A stretch of 64,000 nucleotides of DNA from an uncultured Ruminococcus sp. (GCA_945868475.1 CAMBLM010000003.1:62001-126000), one strand, 5' to 3'; positions 25,630 through 35,168 are shown, numbered from the stretch's first letter. Made by a program: numbers and translations. Notes: generated by a model not told the origin, from the sequence alone.

Positions 25630-26556
25630 TTTTAACGTTTCAAGCGCTTTTTCGAGCGTCTTTGCGTTCTCAACATTAACGGCATTAACGTCTTTGAGTG
25701 TCTTTTTGACAAGACCCGTGAGGACCTTGTTCGGTCCGAGCTCCACAAAGTTTTCATAACCCTGCTGCTGCATGAGCGCAAGCTCGGAAGTGAATCTTAC
25801 GGGCGAAACGATGTGCTTTGCAAGCTTTTCGGGCATATTGTCGAAGTCGGGCATCTCTGCGCCGTAGAGGTTGGAGAAGAATGTAACGTTCGGCTTGTTG
25901 AAAGTTACGTCCATCTTTCTGAGTTCGGCCTCAAACTCGTCAGCGGCAGGCTGCATGAGCTTGGAGTGGAAAGCGGCGGAAACCTTGAGCTTTATCGTCT
26001 TTGTGCCGATCTCGGCAAACTTTGCGATAGCGGCATCGACAGCTTCGGGTTCGCCTGCGATAACGGTCTGAACTGCGGAGTTGTAGTTTACGGGGGTAAC
26101 ATAGCCGTCAACGGAGGAGCAGATCTTCTCGATATCCTCGGGTGTCTGTCCCATGACCGCACACATCACACCGTGCTGATTTTCGGCTGCTTTCTGCATT
26201 GCCAAGGCTCTTGCCTTTATCACCCTGAATCCGTCTTTGAACGAAAGAACGCCCGAAGCTACCATTGCGGCATATTCGCCGAGGGAGTGTCCTGCAACTG
26301 CGGAGAACTCAATGCCGTTCTTCTTCATACATTCGAGTGCGGCGAGGGAGGTCATCATAATGGCAGGCTGGGAAATAACTGTCTGCGCAAGCTCTTCCTC
26401 TGGTGCGTTCCATGACTTGTCGGCAAGGTCGAAGCCGAGTATCTCACTCGCTTCGTCATACATCGATTTTATCTCGGGGTAAGCGTCGCAAAGCTCTTTG
26501 CCCATGCCCTGATACTGCGAGCCCTGACCCGAAAATAAAAATACTGTTTTTGACAT
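25627..26556 (-). CDS. fabD: Malonyl-CoA:ACP transacylase FabD
   Basis: 309 residues. FLFSGQGSQYQGMGKEL at the N-terminus, nucleophile Ser91 in GHSLGEYAAM, catalytic His in AAFHSKLMQPA, and the conserved Gln in QPAIMMTSLAAL. It loads malonate onto acyl carrier protein. AAAGGAG precedes the ATG. It is divergently oriented from the fabH operon, whereas many Firmicutes keep fabD inside that operon. Its stop codon lies in a repeat array. Confidence 0.95.
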   Translation of the reverse strand: MSKTVFLFSGQGSQYQGMGKELCDAYPEIKSMYDEASEILGFDLADKSWNAPEEELAQTVISQPAIMMTSLAALECMKKNGIEFSAVAGHSLGEYAAMVASGVLSFKDGFRVIKARALAMQKAAENQHGVMCAVMGQTPEDIEKICSSVDGYVTPVNYNSAVQTVIAGEPEAVDAAIAKFAEIGTKTIKLKVSAAFHSKLMQPAADEFEAELRKMDVTFNKPNVTFFSNLYGAEMPDFDNMPEKLAKHIVSPVRFTSELALMQQQGYENFVELGPNKVLTGLVKKTLKDVNAVNVENAKTLEKALETLK

Positions 26557-26603
26557 AAAAAAGCTCCTTTGATATATTATATTTTAAAAATTAGCGATTT
26601 AGC

Positions 26604-26632
26604 TTGACAAAGGGAGAGAAAAATATTACAAT
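26604..26632 (+). promoter_or_regulatory. Promoter of the fatty acid synthesis operon
   Basis: TTGACA (26604-26609), 17-bp spacer, TACAAT (26627-26632). The leader to fabH is about 120 bases. I see no clear FapR or FabT operator. Confidence 0.7.
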
Positions 26633-26760
26633 ATATAGTGAATGATTATGATTTAGGGGCGGATTTCCTATGCAAAATGCACTAAAACAACATTTTTCAC
26701 CCAATCATATATCCAGTATAACATAAATTTTATAAAAATTCAATACGGAGGTAAAAAATT

Positions 26761-27753
26761 TTGTTTGGAATCAATATTCTCGGAACAGGCTCCTATTCCC
26801 CCTCGGTAAAGGTATCGAACGATGATATGTCGAAGATCGTTGAAACGAACGATGAATGGATATCCACAAGAACGGGCATCAAGAACCGTTTCCTCACGGA
26901 CGGCGAATCCGCTTGGAAAATGGGCGCGAATGCCGCTAAGAAAGCTATTGAATCGGCAGGCATCGACCCTGAGCAGATAGGACTTGTTATTGGAACGACC
27001 GTAACCCCCGATTTCTATACACCGTCACTCGCAAGCCTTGTGCAGAATGCTGTCGGCGCAGTGAACGCTGCCGCTTTTGACCTCGGTGCGGCTTGCTCGG
27101 GATTTGCTTACGCTGTTGATGCGGCAAGAAGATATCTCCAGACCGATGATGACCTTAAATATGTACTCGTTGTATCCTCCGAGATACTTTCGCGTTTCGT
27201 GGATTACACCGACCGTGCTACCTGTGTGCTTTTCGGCGACGGAGCAGGCGCAGCTGTTATCGAACGTTCGGATAAGCTTTTCACAAGCTTTATCGGCTCG
27301 GACGGAAGCGGCGCAAAGTTCCTCTATGCAAAGCACAAGTTCGGCAGACACCCGTTCCGCACGACCGATGCCGACGATTACGGCGAGGATTTCACAAGCA
27401 CGAACGAGTTCCTTTTCCAGGACGGCAAGGAAGTTTATAAGTTCGCTACAAAGGCTCTCCCGACAGCGGCTCAGAATGCTGCCGACAAGATCGGACTTGA
27501 CGTAACGACTATCGACTGGTTCGTTCCTCATCAGGCTAACGTAAGAATCATCGAAACAGCTGCCAAGAACCTCGGCGCACCGATGGAAAAGTTCATCGTT
27601 ACCCTCGACCGGCACGGAAACACCTCCAGCGCGTCTATCCCGACAGCTTTTGACGAAGCGGTTCGCTCGGGCAAGATCAAAAAGGGCGACAGAGTTTGCT
27701 TCGTAGGCTTCGGAGCAGGTCTTACAAGCGCTGCAGTAATTTTCGATTATTGA
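26761..27753 (+). CDS. fabH: Beta-ketoacyl-ACP synthase III FabH
   Basis: 330 residues. Catalytic Cys112 in DLGAACSGFAYAV, His in WFVPHQANVRI and Asn in HGNTSSASIPTAF form the KAS III triad; the N-terminus INILGTGSYSP is typical. It condenses an acyl-CoA primer with malonyl-ACP to begin chain synthesis. It starts with TTG, 9 bases after CGGAGG; no ATG fits. First gene of the lipid operon. Confidence 0.95.
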   Translation: MFGINILGTGSYSPSVKVSNDDMSKIVETNDEWISTRTGIKNRFLTDGESAWKMGANAAKKAIESAGIDPEQIGLVIGTTVTPDFYTPSLASLVQNAVGAVNAAAFDLGAACSGFAYAVDAARRYLQTDDDLKYVLVVSSEILSRFVDYTDRATCVLFGDGAGAAVIERSDKLFTSFIGSDGSGAKFLYAKHKFGRHPFRTTDADDYGEDFTSTNEFLFQDGKEVYKFATKALPTAAQNAADKIGLDVTTIDWFVPHQANVRIIETAAKNLGAPMEKFIVTLDRHGNTSSASIPTAFDEAVRSGKIKKGDRVCFVGFGAGLTSAAVIFDY

Positions 27754-27808
27754 TCTATACTTATTTATATAAGATTTTATAAGCAACAGAAAGGCAGGGT
27801 CATAATTT

Positions 27809-28546
27809 ATGGCAAAAACAGCTATCATCACAGGTTCGGCAAGAGGCATCGGTGCTGCTATCGCACTTCGCCTTGCAAAAGACGGCTACAACATCGCCCT
27901 CAACGATATCAGTGAGGCAATGTTTGAAAACAACGATATCATGGATAAAATAAAGGCACTCGGTGTTGAATGTGAGAAGTATATCTGCGATGTTTCCAGC
28001 CATGCGCAGTGCGAAGCTATGGTAAAGGAAGTAAAGGAACGCTTCGGCACTATCGACTGCCTTGTAAACAATGCAGGCATCACAAGGGACGGACTTATGG
28101 CAAGAATGCCCGAAGAACAGTATGACCTTGTTATCGCAGTAAACCAGAAGAGCGTTTTCAATATGACTAAGTTCGCAGGAAACGTTATGATGCGCCAGAG
28201 ATCGGGCAAGATAATCAACCTCGCTTCCGTTGCGGGTCTTTACGGCAACCCCGGACAGATCAACTACTCCGCTTCAAAGGGCGCGATCATCGCAATGACA
28301 AAGACAGCCGCTAAGGAACTCGGTTCAAGAGGAGTAAATGTAAACGCAGTTGCTCCCGGCTTCATCAAGACACCGATGACAGACAAGCTCACCGAGGAAC
28401 AGCGCAGCAAGATGCTCGAACAGATCGCAATGAAGCGTTACGGTGAAGTTGAGGAGATCGCAGGCGTTGTATCTTTCCTCGCCTCGGACGATGCTTCCTA
28501 TGTTACGGGTCAGATAATCGAGATCTCGGGCGGACTTATGATGTAA
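27809..28546 (+). CDS. fabG: 3-oxoacyl-ACP reductase FabG
   Basis: 245 residues, a classical short-chain dehydrogenase. NADPH-binding GSARGIGAAIA, NNAGITRDGLMARM, the Ser-Tyr-Lys set in LASVAGLYGNPGQINYSASKGA, and the C-terminal SYVTGQIIEISGGLMM diagnostic of FabG. It reduces 3-oxoacyl-ACP in each elongation cycle. 55 bases after fabH, with AAAGGCAGGG upstream. Confidence 0.95.
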   Translation: MAKTAIITGSARGIGAAIALRLAKDGYNIALNDISEAMFENNDIMDKIKALGVECEKYICDVSSHAQCEAMVKEVKERFGTIDCLVNNAGITRDGLMARMPEEQYDLVIAVNQKSVFNMTKFAGNVMMRQRSGKIINLASVAGLYGNPGQINYSASKGAIIAMTKTAAKELGSRGVNVNAVAPGFIKTPMTDKLTEEQRSKMLEQIAMKRYGEVEEIAGVVSFLASDDASYVTGQIIEISGGLMM

Positions 28547-28574
28547 GTAACCACGGCAGAAAAGGAGTGTTTTA

Positions 28575-29810
28575 ATGAGAAGAGTTGTAATCACAGGAAT
28601 GGGTACAGTAAACCCTCTCGGAAAGAACGTTGAGGAATACTGGGCAAATATAAAGGCTAACAAAAACGGTCTGTCATTCATCGACCAGTTCGACGCAAGC
28701 GACTTTGACGTTAAGATCGTTGGTGCGGTAAAGGATTTTGACAGTTCAAAATATATCGATAAAAAAGAAGCAAAGAGAATGGATCGCTTCACGCAGTTTG
28801 CAGTCTGCTCCGCCATGGAAGCACTCGAAAATGCAGGAACTGACCTTAAAGACCTCGATCCGTTCAGGGTCGGCGTTATTGTCGGCGTAGGCATCGGCGG
28901 ACTTAACCTCACAGAAGAAGAGGTTACAAAGTTCAACACAAAGCCTGACAAGGTTTCCGTTTTCTTCATTCCTATGATGATAGGAAATATGGCAGCAGGC
29001 ACGGTTGCAATGCGCACAGGCTTTAAGGGTGACAACTTCTGCACGACCACAGCCTGCTCCTCCGCAACACATGCTATCGGCGAAGCTTTCCGCAAGATCA
29101 AGGACGGCTATCTCGACGCTGCTCTCTGCGGCGGTACGGAAGCTTGCATCTCCCGTTTTGCACTTTCGGGATTTAACAATATGCATGCTCTTTCAAGAGC
29201 AACAGAGCTTGACAAGGCTTCGACACCGTTCGACCTCAACCGTCAGGGATTTGTTCTCGGCGAAGGCTCGGGTATGCTCGTTCTTGAAGAGCTTGAACAC
29301 GCAAAGGCAAGAGGCGCTAACATTATCTGTGAGATCGCAGGCTACGGTGCAACGGGTGACGCTTACCACATGACAAGTCCGTCACCGACGGGTGAAGCTG
29401 CCGCTCATGCTATGAAGTGCGCTTATGAAGAAGCAGGACTTCAGCCCGAGGAAGTAAACTATATCAATGCCCACGGTACTTCCACGGGACTTAACGATAA
29501 GTACGAAACTACGGCTGTCAAGATCGCTCTCGGCGAAGATGCAGCAAGAAAGACCGTTATCAACTCCACAAAGTCGATGACGGGACACCTCCTCGGTGCG
29601 GCAGGCGCGGTCGAAGCTATCGTTACGGCTCTTTCCGTCAAGGAAGGCTTCGTTCACAAGACTATCGGATTCACAACGCCCGACCCCGAATGTGACCTCG
29701 ACTATGCGGTTGATGGCAACAGAAATGTTGACATCAAGGGCGCGCTTTCCAATTCTCTCGGCTTCGGCGGACACAATGCAACTATCTGCCTGAAGAAATA
29801 CACCGACTAA
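28575..29810 (+). CDS. fabF: Beta-ketoacyl-ACP synthase II FabF
   Basis: 411 residues. VVITGMGTVNPLG at the N-terminus, catalytic Cys161 in TTTACSSATHAIG, and the two catalytic His residues in NAHGTSTGLND and STKSMTGHLLGAAGAVE. It elongates acyl-ACP chains. AAAGGAG lies before the ATG, 28 bases after fabG. No enoyl-ACP reductase gene (fabI or fabK) lies in the window. Confidence 0.96.
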   Translation: MRRVVITGMGTVNPLGKNVEEYWANIKANKNGLSFIDQFDASDFDVKIVGAVKDFDSSKYIDKKEAKRMDRFTQFAVCSAMEALENAGTDLKDLDPFRVGVIVGVGIGGLNLTEEEVTKFNTKPDKVSVFFIPMMIGNMAAGTVAMRTGFKGDNFCTTTACSSATHAIGEAFRKIKDGYLDAALCGGTEACISRFALSGFNNMHALSRATELDKASTPFDLNRQGFVLGEGSGMLVLEELEHAKARGANIICEIAGYGATGDAYHMTSPSPTGEAAAHAMKCAYEEAGLQPEEVNYINAHGTSTGLNDKYETTAVKIALGEDAARKTVINSTKSMTGHLLGAAGAVEAIVTALSVKEGFVHKTIGFTTPDPECDLDYAVDGNRNVDIKGALSNSLGFGGHNATICLKKYTD

Positions 29811-29823
29811 GGAGAAAAATACA

Positions 29824-30306
29824 ATGAGTGAGAAAATTTTAAGCAAAGAAGCTCTCGAAGCTATCGAGAAGCTTGCTGATATTGTGAATAACAAGGAGCT
29901 TGAAGAGGTAACTATCGCAAACGGCGACAATGTTATCACCGTAAAGGGAAGAAGATGTCCTCCTCCGATGCCGATGGGCATGCCTCCTTTCCAGCACGAT
30001 ATGATGCCAGTGACTATGAACGCCGCAGCAGCAGGCGCAGCTCCGACTGTTGAAGCGCAGAACGCTGTATGCGGAAACGTTGTGAAAGCCCCTATCGTCG
30101 GAACTTTCTACGCCGCTCCCGACCCGAGCAAGCCGCCTTTCGCAGAGGTAGGCAAGCACGTCAAGAAGGGCGACGTTCTTATGATAATCGAATCGATGAA
30201 GCTCATGAACGAGATCACGAGCGAATATGACGGCGTTGTAAAGCAGATACTCGTCAAGAACGGCGAGGCTGTTGACTACGATCAGCCCGTTATGATAATT
30301 GAATAA
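29824..30306 (+). CDS. accB: Biotin carboxyl carrier protein AccB
   Basis: 160 residues. N-terminal helix region, a Pro/Met/Ala-rich linker (PPPMPMGMPP, NAAAAGAAPT) and the biotinyl domain VKAPIVGTFYAAPDPSKPPF with the biotin-accepting Lys126 in ESMKLMNE. It carries carboxybiotin between AccC and AccAD. 13 bases after fabF, RBS AAGGAGA. Confidence 0.95.
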   Translation: MSEKILSKEALEAIEKLADIVNNKELEEVTIANGDNVITVKGRRCPPPMPMGMPPFQHDMMPVTMNAAAAGAAPTVEAQNAVCGNVVKAPIVGTFYAAPDPSKPPFAEVGKHVKKGDVLMIIESMKLMNEITSEYDGVVKQILVKNGEAVDYDQPVMIIE

Positions 30307-30318
30307 GGGAGAAAGCTT

Positions 30319-30747
30319 ATGGCTGTAATGAATAAAGAGCAGATAATGGAGATAATCCCCCACAGAGATCCGTTTATGCTCATCGACACTATTGAAGAGA
30401 TAGAATACGGCAAAAGAGTCGTTGCCACAAAATATATGTCCCCCGATGAATTCTGGTTCAAGGGACATTTTCCCGAATACCCCGTTGTTCCTGGCGTTCT
30501 TATGCTTGAAATGTGCGCTCAGGCAGGTGCTGTCGCTCTTCTCGGACTTCCCGAGAACAAGGGCAAGATCGGCTTTTTCGGCGGCATAAAGGAAGCAAAG
30601 TTCCGCCGTCAGGTAGTCCCAGGTGATACGCTCCGCATCGAAGTTGAGATCATAAAGGTAAAAGGCCCTGTAGGCGTAGGCAAGTGCGTTGCCACGGTGA
30701 ACGGCGAAAAGGCTGTTTCTGCCGAGATATCTTTTGCCATAAAATAA
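30319..30747 (+). CDS. fabZ: 3-hydroxyacyl-ACP dehydratase FabZ
   Basis: 142 residues, a single hotdog domain. IIPHRDPFMLIDTIEEIE, the catalytic His and Glu in GHFPEYPVVPGVLMLEMCAQ, and FRRQVVPGDTL. It dehydrates 3-hydroxyacyl-ACP. 12 bases after accB; RBS GGGAGAAAG. The fabF-accB-fabZ-accC order is common in Clostridia. Confidence 0.95.
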   Translation: MAVMNKEQIMEIIPHRDPFMLIDTIEEIEYGKRVVATKYMSPDEFWFKGHFPEYPVVPGVLMLEMCAQAGAVALLGLPENKGKIGFFGGIKEAKFRRQVVPGDTLRIEVEIIKVKGPVGVGKCVATVNGEKAVSAEISFAIK

Positions 30748-30776
30748 TTTTTGATCCTTGAAAGGATTTTCGTGCT

Positions 30777-32123
30777 ATGTTTAAAAAAGTTCTTATCGCC
30801 AACAGAGGTGAGATAGCTGTTAGAATAATCCGCGCCTGCCGTGAACTCGGCATAAAGACGGTAGCGGTCTATTCCACAGCGGATAAGTCGGCTCTCCACG
30901 CAAGAATAGCCGATGAAGCGGTCTGCATAGGTCCTGCGGCAACAAAGGACAGCTACCTTAACGAGAAGTCCATTTTTGCTGCCTGCGAGATAACGGGTGC
31001 GGACGCTATTCACCCCGGCTTCGGTTTTCTTTCGGAAAATGCGGCATTCGCGCGCAACTGCGGCAAATGCGGAATAAATTTTATCGGCCCTTCACCCGAG
31101 TCTATCGAAATGCTCGGCGATAAGGCTGCAGCGAAAAAGGCTATGAAAGCCGCAGGAGTGCCTGTTATCCCGGGCTCGGACGGTGCTGTTCCCACAATGG
31201 AAGAAGCAAAGCGTCTTGCCGCAGAGGAGATAGGCTTTCCGCTCATGGTAAAGGCTTCCGCAGGCGGCGGCGGCCGAGGAATACGCCTTGTTGAGCGTAT
31301 GGAAGACCTCGAAAACGCTATACTTACTGCAAAGCAGGAAGCACTGTATTTCTTCGGCGATGACAGCATATATATGGAAAAATTCATCGTTGACCCGAAG
31401 CATATCGAGTTTCAGATACTTGCCGACAAGCACGGAAATGTCGTTCACCTCGGCGAGCGTGACTGCTCGATGCAGCGAAGAAACCAGAAAGTGCTTGAAG
31501 AAACTCCGTCAACGATAATGACACCCGAGCTTCGCGCAAAAATGGGTGCGGCGGCTGTTTCCGCAGCCAAGGTCTGCAGATACTTTAACGCAGGAACGAT
31601 CGAATTCCTCGTTGACAAGAACGGTGACTTCTACTTTATGGAGATGAACACCAGGATCCAGGTCGAACACCCTATCACAGAAGCGATCACGGGAATCGAC
31701 CTTGTAAAAGCACAGATGAAGATAGCCGCAGGTGAAGAACTTCCCTATAAGCAGGAAGATATCGAGTTCAGAGGTCACTCTATCGAGTGCAGAATAAATG
31801 CCGAATCTCCGGAACACGACTTCCGCCCATGCCCCGGAAAGATCTCATCGCTCTATACTCCGGGCGGTCCGGGAATACGCGTTGACAGCGCGGCTTATCA
31901 GGGTTACACGATACCGCCTTACTATGACAGCATGATAGCAAAGCTTATCGTCCATGCACCGACGAGAGAAGAAGCTATCGCAAAGATGAAATGGGCGCTC
32001 TCCGAATTCATCGTTGAGGGCGTTGATACGAATATAGACTTCCAGCTGAGCCTTATCCGTGACCCCGTTTTTGAATCGGGAAAATATGATATCGGCTACC
32101 TCGGAAGAAAAATGAGCAAGTAA
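30777..32123 (+). CDS. accC: Biotin carboxylase AccC
   Basis: 448 residues. Biotin carboxylase N-domain (KVLIANRGEIAVRIIRACRELGI), ATP-grasp with the glycine loop KASAGGGGRGIRLV, FIVDPKHIEFQILAD, and MEMNTRIQVEHPITEAITGIDLV, and the C-terminal domain with RINAESP. It carboxylates biotin on AccB using ATP and bicarbonate. RBS AAAGGA. It precedes the two zinc-ribbon genes. Confidence 0.96.
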   Translation: MFKKVLIANRGEIAVRIIRACRELGIKTVAVYSTADKSALHARIADEAVCIGPAATKDSYLNEKSIFAACEITGADAIHPGFGFLSENAAFARNCGKCGINFIGPSPESIEMLGDKAAAKKAMKAAGVPVIPGSDGAVPTMEEAKRLAAEEIGFPLMVKASAGGGGRGIRLVERMEDLENAILTAKQEALYFFGDDSIYMEKFIVDPKHIEFQILADKHGNVVHLGERDCSMQRRNQKVLEETPSTIMTPELRAKMGAAAVSAAKVCRYFNAGTIEFLVDKNGDFYFMEMNTRIQVEHPITEAITGIDLVKAQMKIAAGEELPYKQEDIEFRGHSIECRINAESPEHDFRPCPGKISSLYTPGGPGIRVDSAAYQGYTIPPYYDSMIAKLIVHAPTREEAIAKMKWALSEFIVEGVDTNIDFQLSLIRDPVFESGKYDIGYLGRKMSK

Positions 32124-32143
32124 ATGACTAAGGGGGAATTGCT

Positions 32144-32749
32144 GTGCAGAATTGTCCTGTATGCGGAGGAACGGTCGGGGACGGCGTATGCTTTTCCTGC
32201 GGATATAAAATGCCAACTGAAAATGATATCGTCCCGTCCGTAAACAGTTCCGATACGCCCGACTGGGCAATGGACAGCATAAGCGTTCCCTCGGCTGAAA
32301 GCGTGAGCCAAGAGCTTGTGCCGAAGCCTGATCCGTATGCAAATGCGAAAAAATATGACCCCGAACCCGAAAAAGAGGAAAAAAGACTTCCTCCGCCGAC
32401 AAATTATACCCATATTTCATATACGCCCGAGGAAAACTATGAAGAACCGCCGAAAGCCTATGAAATTTTTGTGCGAGGCTTTGTTGACGAGGTGAAAAGG
32501 CACTGGTGGAAAGCACTTCTGATAGCAATTGTGCCTGTTTCGGCAATATTTATCGGCTTTTACTATATCGCAAAGGGCGGCGGAGGAAGACGGCGTTTTG
32601 TTGCCGTTGATCCTGAAAAGGTAAATTTTAAATATATATTTACGGGAATATTGTTCCTTGCGATCGGTACGGGAATGACATTATCGGGCTGGGATCCGAT
32701 AGGTCTTAATGAATGGTTATTGGATATTATGAGGCACAGCCATTGGTGA
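32144..32749 (+). CDS. Zinc-ribbon membrane protein, unknown function (1)
   Basis: 201 residues. An N-terminal zinc ribbon CPVCGGTVGDGVCFSCGYKMP (two CxxC pairs), a Pro/Glu-rich linker, and two hydrophobic segments (WWKALLIAIVPVSAIFIGFYYIA; FKYIFTGILFLAIGTGMTLSGW). GTG start 8 bases after AGGGGGA. It lies in the fatty-acid operon between accC and accD, where such proteins are not usual. A paralogue-like gene follows. Confidence 0.65.
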   Translation: MQNCPVCGGTVGDGVCFSCGYKMPTENDIVPSVNSSDTPDWAMDSISVPSAESVSQELVPKPDPYANAKKYDPEPEKEEKRLPPPTNYTHISYTPEENYEEPPKAYEIFVRGFVDEVKRHWWKALLIAIVPVSAIFIGFYYIAKGGGGRRRFVAVDPEKVNFKYIFTGILFLAIGTGMTLSGWDPIGLNEWLLDIMRHSHW

Positions 32750-32766
32750 TGTAAGGAGTGATCGTT

Positions 32767-33366
32767 TTGGCACAGAACAGGTGTCCGCTCTGCGGCGGCA
32801 GGATCTTGCACGGCGAATGTGCCGAGTGCGGTTACAGACTTCCAGATGAGGATAAGCTTTCCGCGCCGTATAACCTCGACCCCGAGGACGACCGCCCCGA
32901 AGCTTTCGAGCCTGCGCCCGAAAAATACGAAATGCCCGAAATGAAGCCTTTCACGGCGCAGAACTATGAGGAAAATGCCGCTGAACGGGTCAAGCCGAAT
33001 ATAAAGGTCGCTCCCACGCAGACACCGTTTAATAACCCTTATTCCCCGAACAATGTGCAGAACAATCAGTCCGCACAGCCAAATAACCAAAATAACCGGC
33101 AGGGCTGGCAGAACCCGTATAATTATAACCCTGCACAGCAGCCGAACAGAAACCCGATAAACCCGACTTCCCCAACAAAGTCGAATAACGGGGTATTGGC
33201 AACGCTTGTCATTCTGTTTATACTGGCGTTTTTTGCACCGTTTTTCGGAGTTATCGGACTATGCCTGAATGGCAGCTTCGGAAAATCGCTTGATATGAAA
33301 ACAAAAAAGCTTTTTACGATACTGTATATTTTTGCGATAGCTGTTTCGGTTCTGGCAAAAAGCTGA
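32767..33366 (+). CDS. Zinc-ribbon membrane protein, unknown function (2)
   Basis: 199 residues. N-terminal zinc ribbon CPLCGGRILHGECAECGYRLP, closely like the preceding gene's ribbon, then a long Asn/Pro/Gln-rich linker (QNNQSAQPNNQNNRQGWQNPYNYNPAQQPN) and two hydrophobic segments (VLATLVILFILAFFAPFFGVIGLCL; LFTILYIFAIAVSVLA). TTG start at 32767, 8 bases after AAGGAG; the in-frame GTG at 32758 overlaps that site. The ribbon-linker-membrane plan suggests a shared ancestor with its neighbour; role unknown. Confidence 0.65.
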   Translation: MAQNRCPLCGGRILHGECAECGYRLPDEDKLSAPYNLDPEDDRPEAFEPAPEKYEMPEMKPFTAQNYEENAAERVKPNIKVAPTQTPFNNPYSPNNVQNNQSAQPNNQNNRQGWQNPYNYNPAQQPNRNPINPTSPTKSNNGVLATLVILFILAFFAPFFGVIGLCLNGSFGKSLDMKTKKLFTILYIFAIAVSVLAKS

Positions 33367-33447
33367 TCCGAAAATGTCTTTTTATGAAAACAAACGCTGA
33401 TGAAACGTTTTATATAAATATTTTCCGCAAAGGAGTGTAAAAAGAAA

Positions 33448-34350
33448 GTGCTTGAAGATTTACTTGACGTTGTAAAGCTCAGATTTAATGTCAATACAGC
33501 GGCTGAAAACGATAAGGACGATGAAAAGGACGAAAAAGCCGAAAACAAGGTCGAAATACCGAAAGACCTTGCTTTCAAGTGTCCACGCTGTCTGAATATG
33601 ATAATGACCGATGAGCTTGTGAAAAATCTCAAGGTCTGCCCCGAGTGCGGCTATCATTCGAGGATATCGTCCGAGGAAAGGCTCAACCTTACCGTTGACA
33701 AGGGCAGCTTCATCGAATTCGATAAGGATATGGTGAGCAGGAACCCTATCGGCTTTCCGGGATATGACCAGAAGCAGGACGAGCTTCGCAAAAAAACAGG
33801 TCTGCGTGATGCTGTTATCACGGGCGAATGTAAGATACGCGGTATCCGCTGCGTTATCGGTATTATGGACTCTCGCTATATGATGGCTTCAATGGGAAGC
33901 GTTGTCGGCGAAAAGATAACAAGAGCCTTTGAATACGGCGCAGAGCATAAGCTGCCCGTTATAATGTTCACGGCATCGGGCGGTGCGCGTATGCAGGAGG
34001 GTATAGTTTCCCTTATGCAGATGGCAAAGACGAGCGGCGCGGTTGGAAAGCTTGCCGAAGCAGGTCAGCTTTACATCGCGGTCATGACCGACCCGACAAC
34101 GGGCGGAGTTACGGCTTCGTTCGCTTCGCTCGGTGATATAATCATCGCCGAACCGAAGGTCGTTATCGGCTTTGCGGGAAGAAGAGTTATCGAGGGTACG
34201 ATAAAACAGCGTTTGCCCGATGATTTCCAGACTGCGGAATTTATGCTTGAACACGGTTTTGTTGATCTTATTGCGGAAAGAAAGACGATGCGCAGAACGC
34301 TTGCGCACATATTAAAGCTTAACGGCTATAAGCCTGCGGAGGAAGTGTAA
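33448..34350 (+). CDS. accD: Acetyl-CoA carboxylase carboxyltransferase beta subunit AccD
   Basis: 300 residues. N-terminal zinc finger CPRCLNMIMTDELVKNLKVCPECGYH, then the crotonase-fold core with FTASGGARMQEGIVSLMQM and PTTGGVTASFASLGDIIIAEP, and GFAGRRVIEGT. With AccA it transfers the carboxyl group from biotin to acetyl-CoA. An extra acidic Lys/Asp/Glu segment (residues 15-35) precedes the zinc finger. GTG start 12 bases after AAAGGAG. Confidence 0.95.
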   Translation: MLEDLLDVVKLRFNVNTAAENDKDDEKDEKAENKVEIPKDLAFKCPRCLNMIMTDELVKNLKVCPECGYHSRISSEERLNLTVDKGSFIEFDKDMVSRNPIGFPGYDQKQDELRKKTGLRDAVITGECKIRGIRCVIGIMDSRYMMASMGSVVGEKITRAFEYGAEHKLPVIMFTASGGARMQEGIVSLMQMAKTSGAVGKLAEAGQLYIAVMTDPTTGGVTASFASLGDIIIAEPKVVIGFAGRRVIEGTIKQRLPDDFQTAEFMLEHGFVDLIAERKTMRRTLAHILKLNGYKPAEEV

Positions 34351-34352
34351 AA

Positions 34353-35168
34353 ATGGAAATGAACAATAAACTTACGCCTCCCGAAAAGTTAGACCTTATA
34401 AGAGATAAGGACAGACCGACCGTCCGCGACTATATCCCGATGATATTCGATGAATTCATCGAGCTTCACGGTGACCGCTACTACGGCGACGACAGAGCGA
34501 TAATCGGCGGATTGGCTTCGATAAAGGGCATTGCCGTTACGGTCATTGCCGAGGTAAAGGGAAGAAATCTCAACGAAAACAAGGAATCCAATTTTGCTAT
34601 GCCGCACCCCGAGGGCTACAGAAAAGCTCTCCGACTGGCAAAGCAGGCGGAAAAATTCCACCGTCCCGTTGTATGCTTCATCGATACTCCCGGTGCATTC
34701 TGCGGAGTTGAAGCGGAGAACCGCGGTCAGGGCGAAGCTATCGCAAGAAATATAATGGAATTCATGACGCTCAAAACGCCCGTTATCTCTATCGTACTCG
34801 GCGAGGGCGGCAGCGGCGGCGCACTTGCGCTCGGTGTATGCGACAAACTTGCGGTGCTGGAAAATTCCATTTATTCGGTAATTTCACCAAGAGGGTTCGC
34901 ATCGATACTTTGGAAAGACGGCGGAAGAGAGCGCGAAGCCGCTTCAATAATGAAGATAACGGCAGATGATATGCTCGAACTCGGCGTTGCTGAGGAGATA
35001 ATAAGCGAGCCTTTCGGCGGTGCGCAGAACGATCCAAAGGAAACTGCCAAAAATATCTCAGAATTTTTGTTAAAAACGCTGAAAGAAAAAATGGCAATAG
35101 ATATTGACGTTTTGCTAAATGAACGATATACTAAGTTTAGAAAAATCGGCGAGTTCGAGGAACTCTGA
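34353..35168 (+). CDS. accA: Acetyl-CoA carboxylase carboxyltransferase alpha subunit AccA
   Basis: 271 residues. RPTVRDYIPMIFDEFIELHGDRYYGDDRAIIGGLA, the glycine motif GEGGSGGALALGV, CFIDTPGAFCGVEAENRGQGEAIA and SVISPRGFASILWKD are characteristic. It forms the A2D2 carboxyltransferase with AccD. It starts 2 bases after accD, with GGAGGAAG inside the end of accD, so the two are translationally coupled. Confidence 0.96.
   Translation: MEMNNKLTPPEKLDLIRDKDRPTVRDYIPMIFDEFIELHGDRYYGDDRAIIGGLASIKGIAVTVIAEVKGRNLNENKESNFAMPHPEGYRKALRLAKQAEKFHRPVVCFIDTPGAFCGVEAENRGQGEAIARNIMEFMTLKTPVISIVLGEGGSGGALALGVCDKLAVLENSIYSVISPRGFASILWKDGGREREAASIMKITADDMLELGVAEEIISEPFGGAQNDPKETAKNISEFLLKTLKEKMAIDIDVLLNERYTKFRKIGEFEEL

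Noticed and set aside
26570-26760. FapR operator for the fab operon
   Set aside because: No TTAGTACCTGNTACTAA-type palindrome is present; only AT-rich sequence and the promoter are seen.
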